From Calothrix sp. PCC 7103 (GTDB lineage Bacteria > Cyanobacteriota > Cyanobacteriia > Cyanobacteriales > Nostocaceae): 64,000 nucleotides of DNA. Of the stretch, positions 7,155 through 15,856 are shown piece after piece. The position numbers and the translations under genes are program-made. Positions within the stretch are counted from its first letter, which is position 1, and every line of letters begins with the position of its first letter. The stretch covers positions 8,401,481-8,465,480 of the forward strand of contig NZ_KB217478.1 of NCBI RefSeq assembly GCF_000331305.1, given 5' to 3'. The notes beneath the pieces were generated by a model that saw nothing but the letters and a program-made list of their open reading frames with translations, had not been told where the DNA came from and made no database searches.

Positions 7155-7895
7155 TTAGTTACCATTGGGATTTTTTCCAGTAATTCCCCAAACTAATTGC
7201 CTCATTGGTTCTGGCTGTGACTGTCGAAAGTCTACCCACATGTTACTGCTGAGAAAAACTGGGAGTTCTGGTTTATTAGGCGCCGTGGATAGTAGAACCG
7301 GAATTACTGGGCATCTTCTTCCAACAAACTCACGCATAAACGCTTCTATTTCCTGTTTTTGCCAAGGACCTAAACCATTACTACCGACAAATACCGCAGC
7401 AGATTTATTCGTTTGCACTTGTCTCTCTAGTTCTGGTTGCCAAGGAAAACCTGGACGAAGTTGCCATTCATCTAGCCACGGTCTAATTCCTAATTCGAGT
7501 AATTGATTTGCTATTTCTTGTACCTGTGGTTTATCTTGGCTATTGTGACAAAGGAAAACATCAAACTGTGACTGTGAAGCTATTTGGTCTATCTCTACAG
7601 CTTCTTGCGAAGTTGAGGGGTTAGAATTTTGTCTTTTTTGTACAAATGCTTTCAGTTTTGCATTATCAGGGTTTTCTTCAAAAGCGGCGTTAATCAGTAT
7701 ATTTAATTTATTATGTTCCTCCGCCCAATTAATTATTTCAAAAACTACATCATTCAAATTTTCACCAAATACTATTTCTTCAATATTTATATCTAACTCT
7801 GATTCTCTTATCAGAATCTTTAATTTTGCTTGACTACGAAAGGCATCTGTCAGGGCACTTCGTAATTCCTTGATTTCACGACCTGATAGTTTCAT
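7155..7895 (-). CDS. EAD1-TIR effector protein
   Basis: 246 residues in two domains. EAD1 spans ~1-88 (LSGREIKELRSALTDAFRS, FGENLNDVVFEIINWAEE, AAFEENPDN). After a linker, a TIR domain spans ~110-240 (FDVFLCHNSQDKP, GIRPWLDEWQLRPGFPW, AAVFVGSNGLGPW, RRCPVIPVLL). Bacterial TIR domains of this kind often hydrolyse NAD+ or make signalling nucleotides; the Glu in the WLDEWQLRPG segment is a candidate catalytic or structural residue, but activity is inferred. The shared EAD1 with the downstream VMAP protein is the clearest physical link between sensor and effector in this locus. It is the first gene of the set on the minus strand, after a terminator pair. Confidence 0.85.
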   Translation of the reverse strand: MKLSGREIKELRSALTDAFRSQAKLKILIRESELDINIEEIVFGENLNDVVFEIINWAEEHNKLNILINAAFEENPDNAKLKAFVQKRQNSNPSTSQEAVEIDQIASQSQFDVFLCHNSQDKPQVQEIANQLLELGIRPWLDEWQLRPGFPWQPELERQVQTNKSAAVFVGSNGLGPWQKQEIEAFMREFVGRRCPVIPVLLSTAPNKPELPVFLSSNMWVDFRQSQPEPMRQLVWGITGKNPNGN

Positions 7896-8100
7896 AATTG
7901 ATAAAGTATTTATAGCTGACTCTCATTTTGCATTAATTATACACCTAATCTATGAAAAGCCTTGTTTCTGAAACAGGCGCCACTATAAACCAATTGCATT
8001 AAAAGTTATAATTAGTACATTTAAATCAATGATGTATTTTTGAATCAAATACAAATTTAAAATAAAGCAAATTGTTTTAAAAGCGCGTAACTGAGCATTA

Positions 8101-8210
8101 AAAAAGCCGAGAGATATTACTCTCCCGACTTTTCTACGCCCAGTCTGTTTTTATTAAAGTGTGCTTATGAAGCATTACAAAAAGTCGAGAGATATTACCC
8201 CCGACTTTTC
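8101..8210. terminator. Tandem near-identical hairpins (terminator-like)
   Basis: Two copies of a similar element, at 8101-8134 and 8179-8210. Each has an A-run, then GCCGAGAG or GTCGAGAG, ATATTAC and CCCGACTTTTC. The AAAAGTCG / CGACTTTT arms with A and T tracts on both sides fit bidirectional Rho-independent terminators separating the DUF4351 gene from the EAD1-TIR gene. Confidence 0.6.
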
Positions 8211-8238
8211 TGCATGTTAAATTTATAAATAAGCGATT

Positions 8239-9177
8239 TTATTGAAGTTCCTGATTTAACCAAGCTTCCAAATCAGTCAATGCTGAAAAATCTAATAGTG
8301 CCTCTCCCAAAGCTTCTAACTGTTCTGTAGACACTGAAAGAACTCGTGAGGTTATTGATGCATCAAGTTCACCAAAACGTCGCGAAAGTTGACGTAGAAC
8401 CAAACGTTGTTCTCCTTCGGCTCTTCCTTCGGCTCTTCCTTCTTGCTTTGCTAACTCGCGGTCTTGTTGATAAAGTGGCGCCAGTCTCATAATTAACTCC
8501 GTTTCTGCGTCTTCGGTTTTATTTAATTCTAGATTTTGCTTAAAGTTGTACAAACATTCTAGCGTGGCTTGCTTGAAAGGGTTGTCATCTGGCAGTGCGA
8601 TAAATTCGTCAATGGCATTTGCTTGCACTGTGTCTCGACCCAACATTCTTAACCACAGTGTATCAGGTGTTTCAAGCAACTGGTGGATGACAACTATTCC
8701 TGTTCGTAAAGCTTCGGGTGGAAAATATATCCCTGGCGCCCAGCTTGTATCTGGGTCTGCTTTAAACTTAGATAGTATTTCATCTGATGCGGTTGGCGTC
8801 AGAACCCATAGTTTGGGTATCGCTGTTTCTTCAAGAACTATTTTTTGGGGCTTGGCTTTTGTTTTGCGTGTTGTTTTCTTTGGCTTTGCTTTTCTTTTGA
8901 GTGCATTTTTTACTTCCAACACCTTGATTATACAATCACAGATATCATCTTCTGGCGCCGGATTACGAAACGGCTCAAATATTGCAGGAAACTCTGCAAA
9001 CTTCCCAAGTAAACCTAGCGCTTTAAGCTTAGGGTTTTGTAAGACTTTGGGAGTAAATAAAATATCGATTTGCTTTACTTCTGTGGCAACGCGCTTTGGT
9101 GCTTTGACTGCACCATAAGGTTCTAGCAATGCTTCAATGAAGTCTTTACTAAATTCATCGTGTATAAATCTAGTCAT
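8239..9177 (-). CDS. DUF4351 / Rpn-like PD-(D/E)XK superfamily protein
   Basis: 312 residues of the type I recall as the cyanobacterial DUF4351 family. The N-terminal half has the restriction-endonuclease-like pattern (EVKQIDILFTPK with the acidic residue, then LWVLTP). A Lys/Arg-rich insert lies at ~105-130 (RKAKPKKTTRKTKAKPQK). An EGRAEGRAEGE repeat precedes a C-terminal DUF4351 helical domain (LRQLSRRFGELD, SALTDLEAWLN). Related Rpn proteins are nucleases linked to RecA-independent recombination, and this cyanobacterial branch is multi-copy. It sits upstream of the conflict genes on the same strand but behind terminator-like hairpins, so a functional link is uncertain. Confidence 0.75.
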   Translation of the reverse strand: MTRFIHDEFSKDFIEALLEPYGAVKAPKRVATEVKQIDILFTPKVLQNPKLKALGLLGKFAEFPAIFEPFRNPAPEDDICDCIIKVLEVKNALKRKAKPKKTTRKTKAKPQKIVLEETAIPKLWVLTPTASDEILSKFKADPDTSWAPGIYFPPEALRTGIVVIHQLLETPDTLWLRMLGRDTVQANAIDEFIALPDDNPFKQATLECLYNFKQNLELNKTEDAETELIMRLAPLYQQDRELAKQEGRAEGRAEGEQRLVLRQLSRRFGELDASITSRVLSVSTEQLEALGEALLDFSALTDLEAWLNQELQ

Positions 9178-9524
9178 TGATTTTTGCTGCTTATTAGACT
9201 GTTTCGATTGGACAAATACAAAAATATCATTCTGTTCAGTATTCTTGTATTAAATAATGTAATTTTTCAGATGTATATAAAATAACTGCTATTCTCATTA
9301 TCTAAAATGTAATACTTTTAAAAAGACTTGATTTTTATAAAATATACTGATGAAAATGATTATTATAATGTTTAAAAAGTTTTGGTCTCGCGGTGTATAT
9401 CTAAAATATAGATGGGCAGGGATGCCCGTTCCACAAGAGAGGGAGAGGGAGTTTTCTGGAATTGTTATGGTTGGGGTTGTAGCATGTATGTGGCAAAATC
9501 TATGTTTGTTACTTAGAGTGGCTT
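9178..9524. other. Intergenic region with a GGGCAGGGATGCCC-type dispersed repeat
   Basis: AT-rich promoter region between divergent genes. At about 9412-9440 it holds GATGGGCAGGGATGCCCG followed by TTCCACAAGAG, a member of the repeat family also at 18070-18105, 33110-33150, 47585-47610 and 47720-47755. A 69-codon frame at 9350-9559 runs through this repeat and into the next gene and is not convincing. Confidence 0.5.
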
Positions 9525-10745
9525 GTGAATTTAGAAGAAATAGACCAATTACTGGCTGACTGGAAGTTGAAACTTGACGTTGTGGGTCAAAATTTAATTG
9601 ATTTACATGGAATTTCTGCTTATCAGCGTCTTTGTGGGGTTTTGGGTTTTTGCAAGGTGGAGTTGACGGGGGTGACGTTAGCGCGCGTTAATCCTGTGCT
9701 ACATGTGATGAATGAGTTATTCCAGAATTTTGATTTGTTGGTGCAGACTATTGATAAAGCGGTGCAGTTGCGTTCTTTGATACCAAGGTTTTTGGCGCCA
9801 CCACAAAAAATTCAGGAAGTTGAAGATTTGTTAACAAAACCTTCGATTCATTTGTCGATTGAGACAATACCTTTGGCACAGCGAGGATTACTTTCTGCTG
9901 CCCAAACTATAAATGCTATTACTCCGCAAGAGTTGTTAAAGTTAATGACGAGCGCGTTTCAAGCAGCAAAAGATGTGGTTTTAGCTGTTGATGAGGTGTG
10001 GTCGCGTTTAGAACCAAGTTTAATTGATATAGATGTAGAGACTCGCCAGTTGCAACATTTGGCTGAGTCTTTAAATATTGATTGTACTCAGGAAATTGCT
10101 GGTTTAACTCATAAACTCAAACTACAACGTGTGAAGATTGAATCTGACCCGTTAGGGGTAAATGAAGAGTTTCTAAAATCAATTCAACCACAGATAATGA
10201 AGCTGAAGTTAATGCTGGATGTGGCAAGGCAGCAGCAGGAGTCTGTGCGGTTGGGTTTTGTGACTGCGCGCGAGTATTTATCGAAATTACACGAAATTCA
10301 TCACCAAGCTGAAGTTGCTTATGATGAAAGTAAAATGAAGGTAGCTGACCACTCCAAATTACATAAACCGCTTGCTTTTGACGAGATACAAGCTTTAGAG
10401 GTGTGGTTAAATAGACTGGAAATAAAATTTAATGAAGGTTTGTTTAATCCTGTGCGTGTTGGTTTGGAAAATTGGACTGCCAAGGTGAACTTATATATAG
10501 CTAAAGAAAAAAATGCTTATGCTGCTAATAAGGCGCCAATTGAATTACGCGCGGAGTTACGAGGTAGACTTGACGCATTAGTAGCCAAAGCACTTGCACG
10601 CGGTTTTGTCGAGGATACTGTGTTACAAGAACTCGCGCAACAAGCTAAACAAATATTATTTACTCGTCCGACTCCTCTCGACAAAGCATTGGAGTTAGTA
10701 ACCAAATATGAAAAAAGATTGAGCAATTATCCGAATTTGCGATAA
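9525..10745 (+). CDS. Coiled-coil helical protein of the phospho-signalling cluster, function unknown
   Basis: 406 residues from a GTG start (MNLEEIDQLLADWK); no ATG in this frame gives a better beginning. The protein is almost entirely helical, with several heptad-rich stretches (around 15-75, 125-200 and 200-290) and no catalytic motif or membrane segment that I recognise. The last ~80 residues are rich in Ala/Leu/Arg (LRAELRGRLDALVAKALARG). It precedes the zinc-ribbon kinase by about 200 bases on the same strand and carries the same density of GGCGCC words, so it probably belongs to the resident kinase/phosphatase/vWA/FHA cluster, perhaps as a scaffold or substrate. That role is inference from position only. 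Confidence 0.7.
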   Translation: MNLEEIDQLLADWKLKLDVVGQNLIDLHGISAYQRLCGVLGFCKVELTGVTLARVNPVLHVMNELFQNFDLLVQTIDKAVQLRSLIPRFLAPPQKIQEVEDLLTKPSIHLSIETIPLAQRGLLSAAQTINAITPQELLKLMTSAFQAAKDVVLAVDEVWSRLEPSLIDIDVETRQLQHLAESLNIDCTQEIAGLTHKLKLQRVKIESDPLGVNEEFLKSIQPQIMKLKLMLDVARQQQESVRLGFVTAREYLSKLHEIHHQAEVAYDESKMKVADHSKLHKPLAFDEIQALEVWLNRLEIKFNEGLFNPVRVGLENWTAKVNLYIAKEKNAYAANKAPIELRAELRGRLDALVAKALARGFVEDTVLQELAQQAKQILFTRPTPLDKALELVTKYEKRLSNYPNLR

Positions 10746-10776
10746 CTCGTGTTGTAGTAGAGAGAAACTCTATTCT

Positions 10777-10889
10777 CTTTGCGCCCTTTGCACCTTTGCG
10801 GTTCGTTATTCTTACTTCGCATAATTTCTAAATTGTTATAAAGAAATCAAATATAGTTAAACCGCAAAGTACGCAAAGTACGCAAAGGT
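10777..10889. repeat. Imperfect inverted repeat before the kinase gene
   Basis: CTTTGCGCCCTTTGCACC with TTTGCGGTTCG (10777-10807) is complementary, with mismatches, to AACCGCAAAG followed by two TACGCAAAG units (10859-10889). This is a common cyanobacterial dispersed hairpin. The kinase promoter and a good AAGGAGAGG ribosome binding site (about 10938-10946) follow. Confidence 0.6.
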
Positions 10890-10951
10890 TAAGAAAGTTG
10901 TTACATATATGCTATTTCAAACTACCTACAATCATCCAAGGAGAGGTCTGA

Positions 10952-13135
10952 ATGGACGGTGAAAGCTGCAAGCGCAATGGGTGTAGTGGTACCATTGATG
11001 ACGGCTATTGCAATGTGTGCGGACATGCTGCGATTAAAAGCGTAGGAACATCTAATATACAGTCTTCATTATATAACCAGCCAACTAGAGTTAGTGGCAA
11101 CATTACTACTGGTACAGGTTCCTCACCTCTTAATAGTCGCTCGCACGGTTCAAGACGCACTGGGGGAACAAGGGGAAGTAGTAGAAAGCAATTAGGCGCC
11201 GGGTTAATATCTATACCAGAGTTACCTTCGACTGACCCTGAAAAGCTGATTATGGCTGAAGCGAAGGTGCCTGAAAACAAGCGCTTTTGCTCTAATTGTA
11301 ATAATCCTTTAAAAAGGGAAAAAGGCTTTTGTCCTCAGTGCGGTCATAAGTATTCGTTTATCCCTTCTTTAACTCGTGGTGATGTTGTTTCGGGACAATA
11401 TGAAGTTAAAGGCGCCATTGCATATGGTGGGTTAGGATGGATTTATCTTGGTTTTGATATAACTCTTTCACGTTATGTAGTTTTAAAAGGATTACTAAAT
11501 ACAGAAGATGCTTCGAGTGCTGCTGTCGCTGTAGCTGAGAGACAATTTTTGGCTTCTGTAAAACACGGTAATATCGTCGGAATTTATAACTTTGTCAATC
11601 ACGGCGCCGAAGGCTTCATTATTATGGAGTATGTCGGTGGTAAAACGCTTAAGGATATTCGTAAAGAACGTGGACCTCTACCAGTTGCCGAAGCTATTGC
11701 TTATATTCATAGAATATTAAGCGCTTTTGCCTACTTGCATTCGCTGGGTTTGGTTTATTGTGACTTTAAACCCGATAACGTTATGCTTGAAGGCAGTGAT
11801 GTTAAATTGATTGATATGGGTGGGGTACGACGCATTGATGACCCCAATGGCGATATTTACGGTACAGTTGGTTACAGCGCACCCGAAGCAGGTGAAGGAC
11901 CCACGGTAGTATCAGATTTGTATACTATTGGTAGAACCTTGGCTGTTTTACTTACCAACATTCGCTCTTTTAGTAAAGAACATTTATATAAATTACCAAG
12001 TCCACAAGAAGAACCTTTATTTGCCGAACAAGAATCTTTGTACAGATTTTTACTCAAATCTACTGCGGAAAACCCTGATGAAAGGTTTCAATCTGCTGAT
12101 GAAATGGCAGAGCAGCTTTTAGGGGTACTTCGGGAAATAGTAGCAAAACAAACTGGTACACCACGTCCAAGTACTAGCACGATGTTTGGTGGTGATATGC
12201 TGGCTTTAATGGATGGTAATACTTTCGGCGCCATTAAACCAAATCATCATCAATTACCAATGCCATTACTCGACACAACAGACCCTAGCTGTAATGGTAT
12301 ATTAGCAGCAGGCGCCGTCCCTGTAATTAACTTGCAAATTACTAACTTAAGACAAGTTGTTCAACAGTATCCTAACTCCCGCGAAGCATTATTAAGACTG
12401 GCTAATAGTTTAATTGAAGCTAGTAACTATGAAGAAGCCGAACAGTACTTAAAACAAGTTGAAGAAAAAGACGCTTGGGACTGGCGAGTACTATGGTACC
12501 AAGGACGCAGTTTGATGGCACAAGGTAAATATCAAGAAGCACAAAAGATATTTGACCAAGTTTATTTTGATTTACCAGGAGAACTACCACCTAAGTTAGC
12601 ACTAGGTTTAGCAGCAGAAGCAGCAGGAAATTTAAAGTTAGCGATGCAAATGTATGACTTAGTATCGCTTCAAGACCCTAGTTATACAGCAGCAGCATTT
12701 GGTTTATCACGGTGTTTACGTGCGCTAGGAAAACGTAGCGATGCAGTAGCAGCATTAGAACGTATACCCCACACCTCGAATTTACATACACGTTCGCGCG
12801 TTGAAATTGCTAATACATTAATAGATAACTTAAATGGGGCGCCAGTTATAAAAGAACTCCAAGAAGCTTCAAAAGTAGTTGAGACGTTAACGCTAGATGG
12901 TATCGAACGTTATCGGTTAGCCAAGCGAGTCCTTGAAACAGCTTTAAATTTAATTACTTCCAAACAGCTTTCTCCTACCGATACTATTTCTATTTTGGGA
13001 CAACCACTAAAAGAAGTCTATTTACGAACAGGACTAGAAAAAGCACTCCGCAACATGGCACATCTTTCAACAGGAAACGAAAAAATCCAGCTAGTTGACG
13101 AAGCAAACCGCGTTCGCCCAAAAACTTGGGTTTAA
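10952..13135 (+). CDS. PknG-like serine/threonine protein kinase with zinc ribbons and TPRs
   Basis: 727 residues. Two zinc ribbons come first (C6..C11..C20..C23 and C113..C116..C127..C130). A low-complexity linker follows, then a kinase domain ~144-400: glycine loop AYGGLGWIY, ATP lysine in VVLKG (Lys179), catalytic loop VYCDFKPDN (Asp271, Asn276), DMG in place of DFG (Asp288), and APE-like SAPEAG. The C-terminal ~300 residues are tetratricopeptide repeats. Zinc site, kinase and TPR in this order is the PknG plan. The HRD motif is YCD, as in PknG-type kinases. The PP2C phosphatase follows 12 bases later, giving a kinase/phosphatase switch. AAGGAGAGG upstream supports the ATG. Confidence 0.88.
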   Translation: MDGESCKRNGCSGTIDDGYCNVCGHAAIKSVGTSNIQSSLYNQPTRVSGNITTGTGSSPLNSRSHGSRRTGGTRGSSRKQLGAGLISIPELPSTDPEKLIMAEAKVPENKRFCSNCNNPLKREKGFCPQCGHKYSFIPSLTRGDVVSGQYEVKGAIAYGGLGWIYLGFDITLSRYVVLKGLLNTEDASSAAVAVAERQFLASVKHGNIVGIYNFVNHGAEGFIIMEYVGGKTLKDIRKERGPLPVAEAIAYIHRILSAFAYLHSLGLVYCDFKPDNVMLEGSDVKLIDMGGVRRIDDPNGDIYGTVGYSAPEAGEGPTVVSDLYTIGRTLAVLLTNIRSFSKEHLYKLPSPQEEPLFAEQESLYRFLLKSTAENPDERFQSADEMAEQLLGVLREIVAKQTGTPRPSTSTMFGGDMLALMDGNTFGAIKPNHHQLPMPLLDTTDPSCNGILAAGAVPVINLQITNLRQVVQQYPNSREALLRLANSLIEASNYEEAEQYLKQVEEKDAWDWRVLWYQGRSLMAQGKYQEAQKIFDQVYFDLPGELPPKLALGLAAEAAGNLKLAMQMYDLVSLQDPSYTAAAFGLSRCLRALGKRSDAVAALERIPHTSNLHTRSRVEIANTLIDNLNGAPVIKELQEASKVVETLTLDGIERYRLAKRVLETALNLITSKQLSPTDTISILGQPLKEVYLRTGLEKALRNMAHLSTGNEKIQLVDEANRVRPKTWV

Positions 13136-13147
13136 ACAAGAGGGAAA

Positions 13148-14170
13148 ATGAATTTACAATGTTCTCAATGTGGGGCAACCCTACAAATCTATGATAACTT
13201 TTGTGAAGAATGCGGCGCCTCTGTAGCAGTTCCAACATTCTCACCACAAATGCATAAATCTATGAATATAGACAGGAATATATATAGTAAAGACCAATGT
13301 GAAAAATGTGGTGCCTCTTCAACAGAAATTGATGAAGAAGGGTTTTGTTTACAGTGTGGGTTTCGATGGGTACCTCGCGAACTCGACCATTTTGAGGTGA
13401 TAATTTCACCAAAACTAGCTGCTTGCTGCGACCGAGGACTAAGACATCATCATAATCAAGATTTTGTCGCATGTGCCGAAGTTGATAACGGCAAAGCTTA
13501 TGTAATGGTTGTTTGTGACGGTGTTTCTAGCGCACAACTTGCAGAGTTAGCATCTAAAGCTGTAGCAGAGACAACTTGTCACGCATTAGTTGAAAAGGTC
13601 AACGAAGAACTAAAACTTGGGGAAGTACAACATGAAAGAGACATAATACGTGAATCTATCGAAATTGCCAAACAAGCAGTATGTGACATTCCTTATACCA
13701 GAACTACAAAATATTATGACCCTCCATCAACAACAATTGTGGCAGCAGTAGTAATGAACGGTGTCGCTAGAATTGTATCAATGGGTGACAGTCGCGCTTA
13801 CTGGATATCTCCTAGTGGTTCACAACTACTAACAGAAGATGACTCGTGGTTTAACGAAGTTGTCAAGTTAGGAAAAATGACCGAAGCTGAAGCACGTAAA
13901 TCACCACATGCTCACGCTATCACAAGCTGGATAGGCGCCGATGCAGAAAACCATTATCCTTCACCTTTCGTGTTTGATATTCCAGGAAATGGATACTTAT
14001 TATTATGCAGCGATGGACTATGGAATTATGCTCCCGAACCCTCACAAATGGAAATACTCGTCAAGCAATACTTACATTTAGAAACCAAAATGATAGCACG
14101 TAGTTTAGTTGAGTACGCGCGCGCGTGTGGTGGTCACGACAATATTACCGTAGCTGTACTCTCTTTATAA
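13148..14170 (+). CDS. PP2C-family protein phosphatase with two N-terminal zinc ribbons
   Basis: 340 residues. Zinc ribbons lie at ~4-23 (CSQC, then CEEC) and ~51-70 (CEKC, then CLQC). A PP2C/SpoIIE-like metal-dependent phosphatase follows: VVCDGVSSAQ (Asp124/Gly125), VSMGDSRAYWI, LLLCSDGLWNY, and GGHDNITVAVL at the end. The metal-binding Asp residues of the family appear to be in place. It follows the kinase by 12 bases and presumably reverses its phosphorylations. Sharing zinc ribbons with the kinase and with the FHA protein suggests a common docking partner. Confidence 0.9.
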   Translation: MNLQCSQCGATLQIYDNFCEECGASVAVPTFSPQMHKSMNIDRNIYSKDQCEKCGASSTEIDEEGFCLQCGFRWVPRELDHFEVIISPKLAACCDRGLRHHHNQDFVACAEVDNGKAYVMVVCDGVSSAQLAELASKAVAETTCHALVEKVNEELKLGEVQHERDIIRESIEIAKQAVCDIPYTRTTKYYDPPSTTIVAAVVMNGVARIVSMGDSRAYWISPSGSQLLTEDDSWFNEVVKLGKMTEAEARKSPHAHAITSWIGADAENHYPSPFVFDIPGNGYLLLCSDGLWNYAPEPSQMEILVKQYLHLETKMIARSLVEYARACGGHDNITVAVLSL

Positions 14171-14242
14171 GTTCCTCATTGTCATGCTGAGGAACGAAGC
14201 ATCTAATAAATCATTTTACCTGATTTGTTACATAAACAGAAA

Positions 14243-14497
14243 ATGTTAAAAATAGATATTTATAATTTTTCGTTTGATTTTGAATGGTGCCAATATAATA
14301 ATATACATCAAAGTATTTTTGTTGAATATGAATATGATGAAAATGATTACTACCAGTTATTTGAAATGGTTCAAAATAGAAATGATATATGGTTGATAGA
14401 GCAGTTATGGAAATTAATAAGACTTAATAAGCTTGCTTTTGTTCATAGGAGGGTGGTAAAGGAGGATGTTAATCTTCACTTTACGTTGTCGGGATAA
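14243..14497 (+). CDS. Small hypothetical protein, function unknown
   Basis: 84 residues from an ATG (MLKIDIYNFSFDFEW). It is rich in aromatic and acidic residues (VEYEYDENDYYQLFEMV) and soluble, with no recognised motif. It lies between the PP2C and vWA genes in the same orientation and is followed by an intergenic repeat. Codon use is AT-rich and it contains no GGCGCC. It could be a real small gene of the cluster or a chance frame. Confidence 0.4.
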   Translation: MLKIDIYNFSFDFEWCQYNNIHQSIFVEYEYDENDYYQLFEMVQNRNDIWLIEQLWKLIRLNKLAFVHRRVVKEDVNLHFTLSG

Positions 14498-14518
14498 GTT
14501 TAATTGTAAATAAATAAT

Positions 14519-14550
14519 GTTGGGTTCCGCAAAGCCTCCACCCAACCTAC
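14519..14550. repeat. GTTGGGTTCCGCAAAG...CACCCAACCTAC dispersed hairpin
   Basis: GTTGGGT and ACCCAAC arms form a hairpin around CCGCAAAGCCTC. Other copies are at 44950-44981, 47460-47491 and 47979-48010. This copy ends 29 bases before the vWA gene start and adds a spurious in-frame 5' extension to that gene. Confidence 0.8.
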
Positions 14551-14579
14551 TACCTACGTTCACACTAATTATATATATT

Positions 14580-15854
14580 ATGAGTACTCAATTTAAGGCT
14601 GAAGTTTTTCAAAATCAGTTCCTCGCGCAAAATGCTAAGGAAGTTCACGCTATTATGACTGTTGCTGCTCTTGGTGATGGTGTTTCCAGTAATCAAGGTG
14701 TTAGTAAGTTATTTGGTGTAATTTGTGATACTTCTGGCTCGATGGGGGGTGAGAAGATTCGCGCGGCGAAAGCGGCGATGATTAGAATTGTCGAGATGCT
14801 GCCAGAGGATGCTTCGTTTTTTATTGTAACAGGCGCCAGCATTGCTAGTTTGATTTTTCCTGTTTCTCAAGCGACACCTGATAATAAACAGCGTGCGATA
14901 GGGGAGATAAAAAAAATAGGTGCCAGTGGTGGTACGGTTATTTCGCGTTGGTTGGCTGAAGCGCGTAAACAGTTTCATAAAATGCCAAATAGTTTACGCC
15001 AAGGTCTTTTACTTACCGATGGTCAAAATGATGACTCGGACGAAATTGCATTGGAAAATGTGCTGAGTACTTGCGAAGGGATGTTTCAATGTGATTGTCG
15101 AGGTGTTGGTACTGATTGGCGTGTTAAACAGTTACAGCAAATATCAGGTAAATTACTTGGTACGACAGATATTATCGCAAAGCCAGAAATGATAGAAGCT
15201 GATTTTCAAACGATTTTAGCAACAGCTATGAATAAGAATATCAGCGATGTGTCACTACGTCTTTGGACACCTCAAGGCGCCCAAGTTTTGTATTGTAAGC
15301 AAGTTAGTCCTGATATTGTAGATTTAACAACGCGCGCCAAACTTGTTAAACCACAAGTTAATGATTATCCTACAGGCGCCTGGGGTAAAAGTGAATCGCG
15401 CGATTATCATTTTTGTATTCAAGTAAACCCAGGTAATGTTGGTGATGAAATGCTCGCAGGTCGAGCTAGTTTAATATATACCGTTGATGGTGTTGAAACC
15501 AAAGTTGCCGAAGCGCGGATTATTGCTGTTTGGACGGATGATGATGCTAAGTCTACTAAAATTGACCGAACGGTTGCTCACTATACGGGACAAGCTGAAC
15601 TTGCAGATTCAATTCAACAAGGATTAGAAGCGCGGGATAGAGGAGATTACGAAGTTGCTACAGCGAAGTTAGGTAAAGCAGTTAAACTTGCTCACGAGTC
15701 AGGAAACGAAGCTACTGCTAAATTACTCAAAAAAGTCGTTGATATTGAAGATGCAGCAACAGGAACAGTCAAAATTAAGCGTCAAGTAGCTGCATATGAC
15801 ACTATGGCACTTGAAACCCGTTCCACTAAAACAACCCGCATTCCCAAATCATAA
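14580..15854 (+). CDS. vWA-domain protein (TerY-like) of the phospho-signalling cluster
   Basis: 424 residues from the ATG at 14580 (MSTQFKAEVFQNQ). An earlier in-frame start at 14517 would translate the dispersed repeat and is rejected. The vWA domain spans ~43-220 with a perfect MIDAS motif DTSGS (Asp50-Ser54) in GVICDTSGSMGG, followed by ATGGT-like SGGTVISRW and LLTDGQND. The C-terminal half has a beta-rich domain and a helical tail (ADSIQQGLEARDRGDYEVA). Such vWA proteins together with a kinase and a PP2C form the TerY-P triad described near tellurite-type stress systems, where the vWA protein is likely a metal-dependent scaffold. The FHA gene starts two bases after its stop, implying co-translation. 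Confidence 0.88.
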   Translation: MSTQFKAEVFQNQFLAQNAKEVHAIMTVAALGDGVSSNQGVSKLFGVICDTSGSMGGEKIRAAKAAMIRIVEMLPEDASFFIVTGASIASLIFPVSQATPDNKQRAIGEIKKIGASGGTVISRWLAEARKQFHKMPNSLRQGLLLTDGQNDDSDEIALENVLSTCEGMFQCDCRGVGTDWRVKQLQQISGKLLGTTDIIAKPEMIEADFQTILATAMNKNISDVSLRLWTPQGAQVLYCKQVSPDIVDLTTRAKLVKPQVNDYPTGAWGKSESRDYHFCIQVNPGNVGDEMLAGRASLIYTVDGVETKVAEARIIAVWTDDDAKSTKIDRTVAHYTGQAELADSIQQGLEARDRGDYEVATAKLGKAVKLAHESGNEATAKLLKKVVDIEDAATGTVKIKRQVAAYDTMALETRSTKTTRIPKS

Positions 15855-15856
15855 TT

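Noticed and set aside
8546..9118. 190-codon plus-strand frame opposite the DUF4351 gene
   Set aside because: Antisense shadow of a well-supported gene; its length only reflects the codon composition of that gene.
9350..9559. 69-codon plus-strand frame
   Set aside because: It runs through a dispersed repeat and overlaps the start of the 9525 gene; no protein-like features.
14517..14579. 21-residue N-terminal extension of the vWA gene
   Set aside because: It translates the GTTGGGTTCCGC repeat; the same peptide start (MLGSAKP) recurs at 44948 for an unrelated frame.
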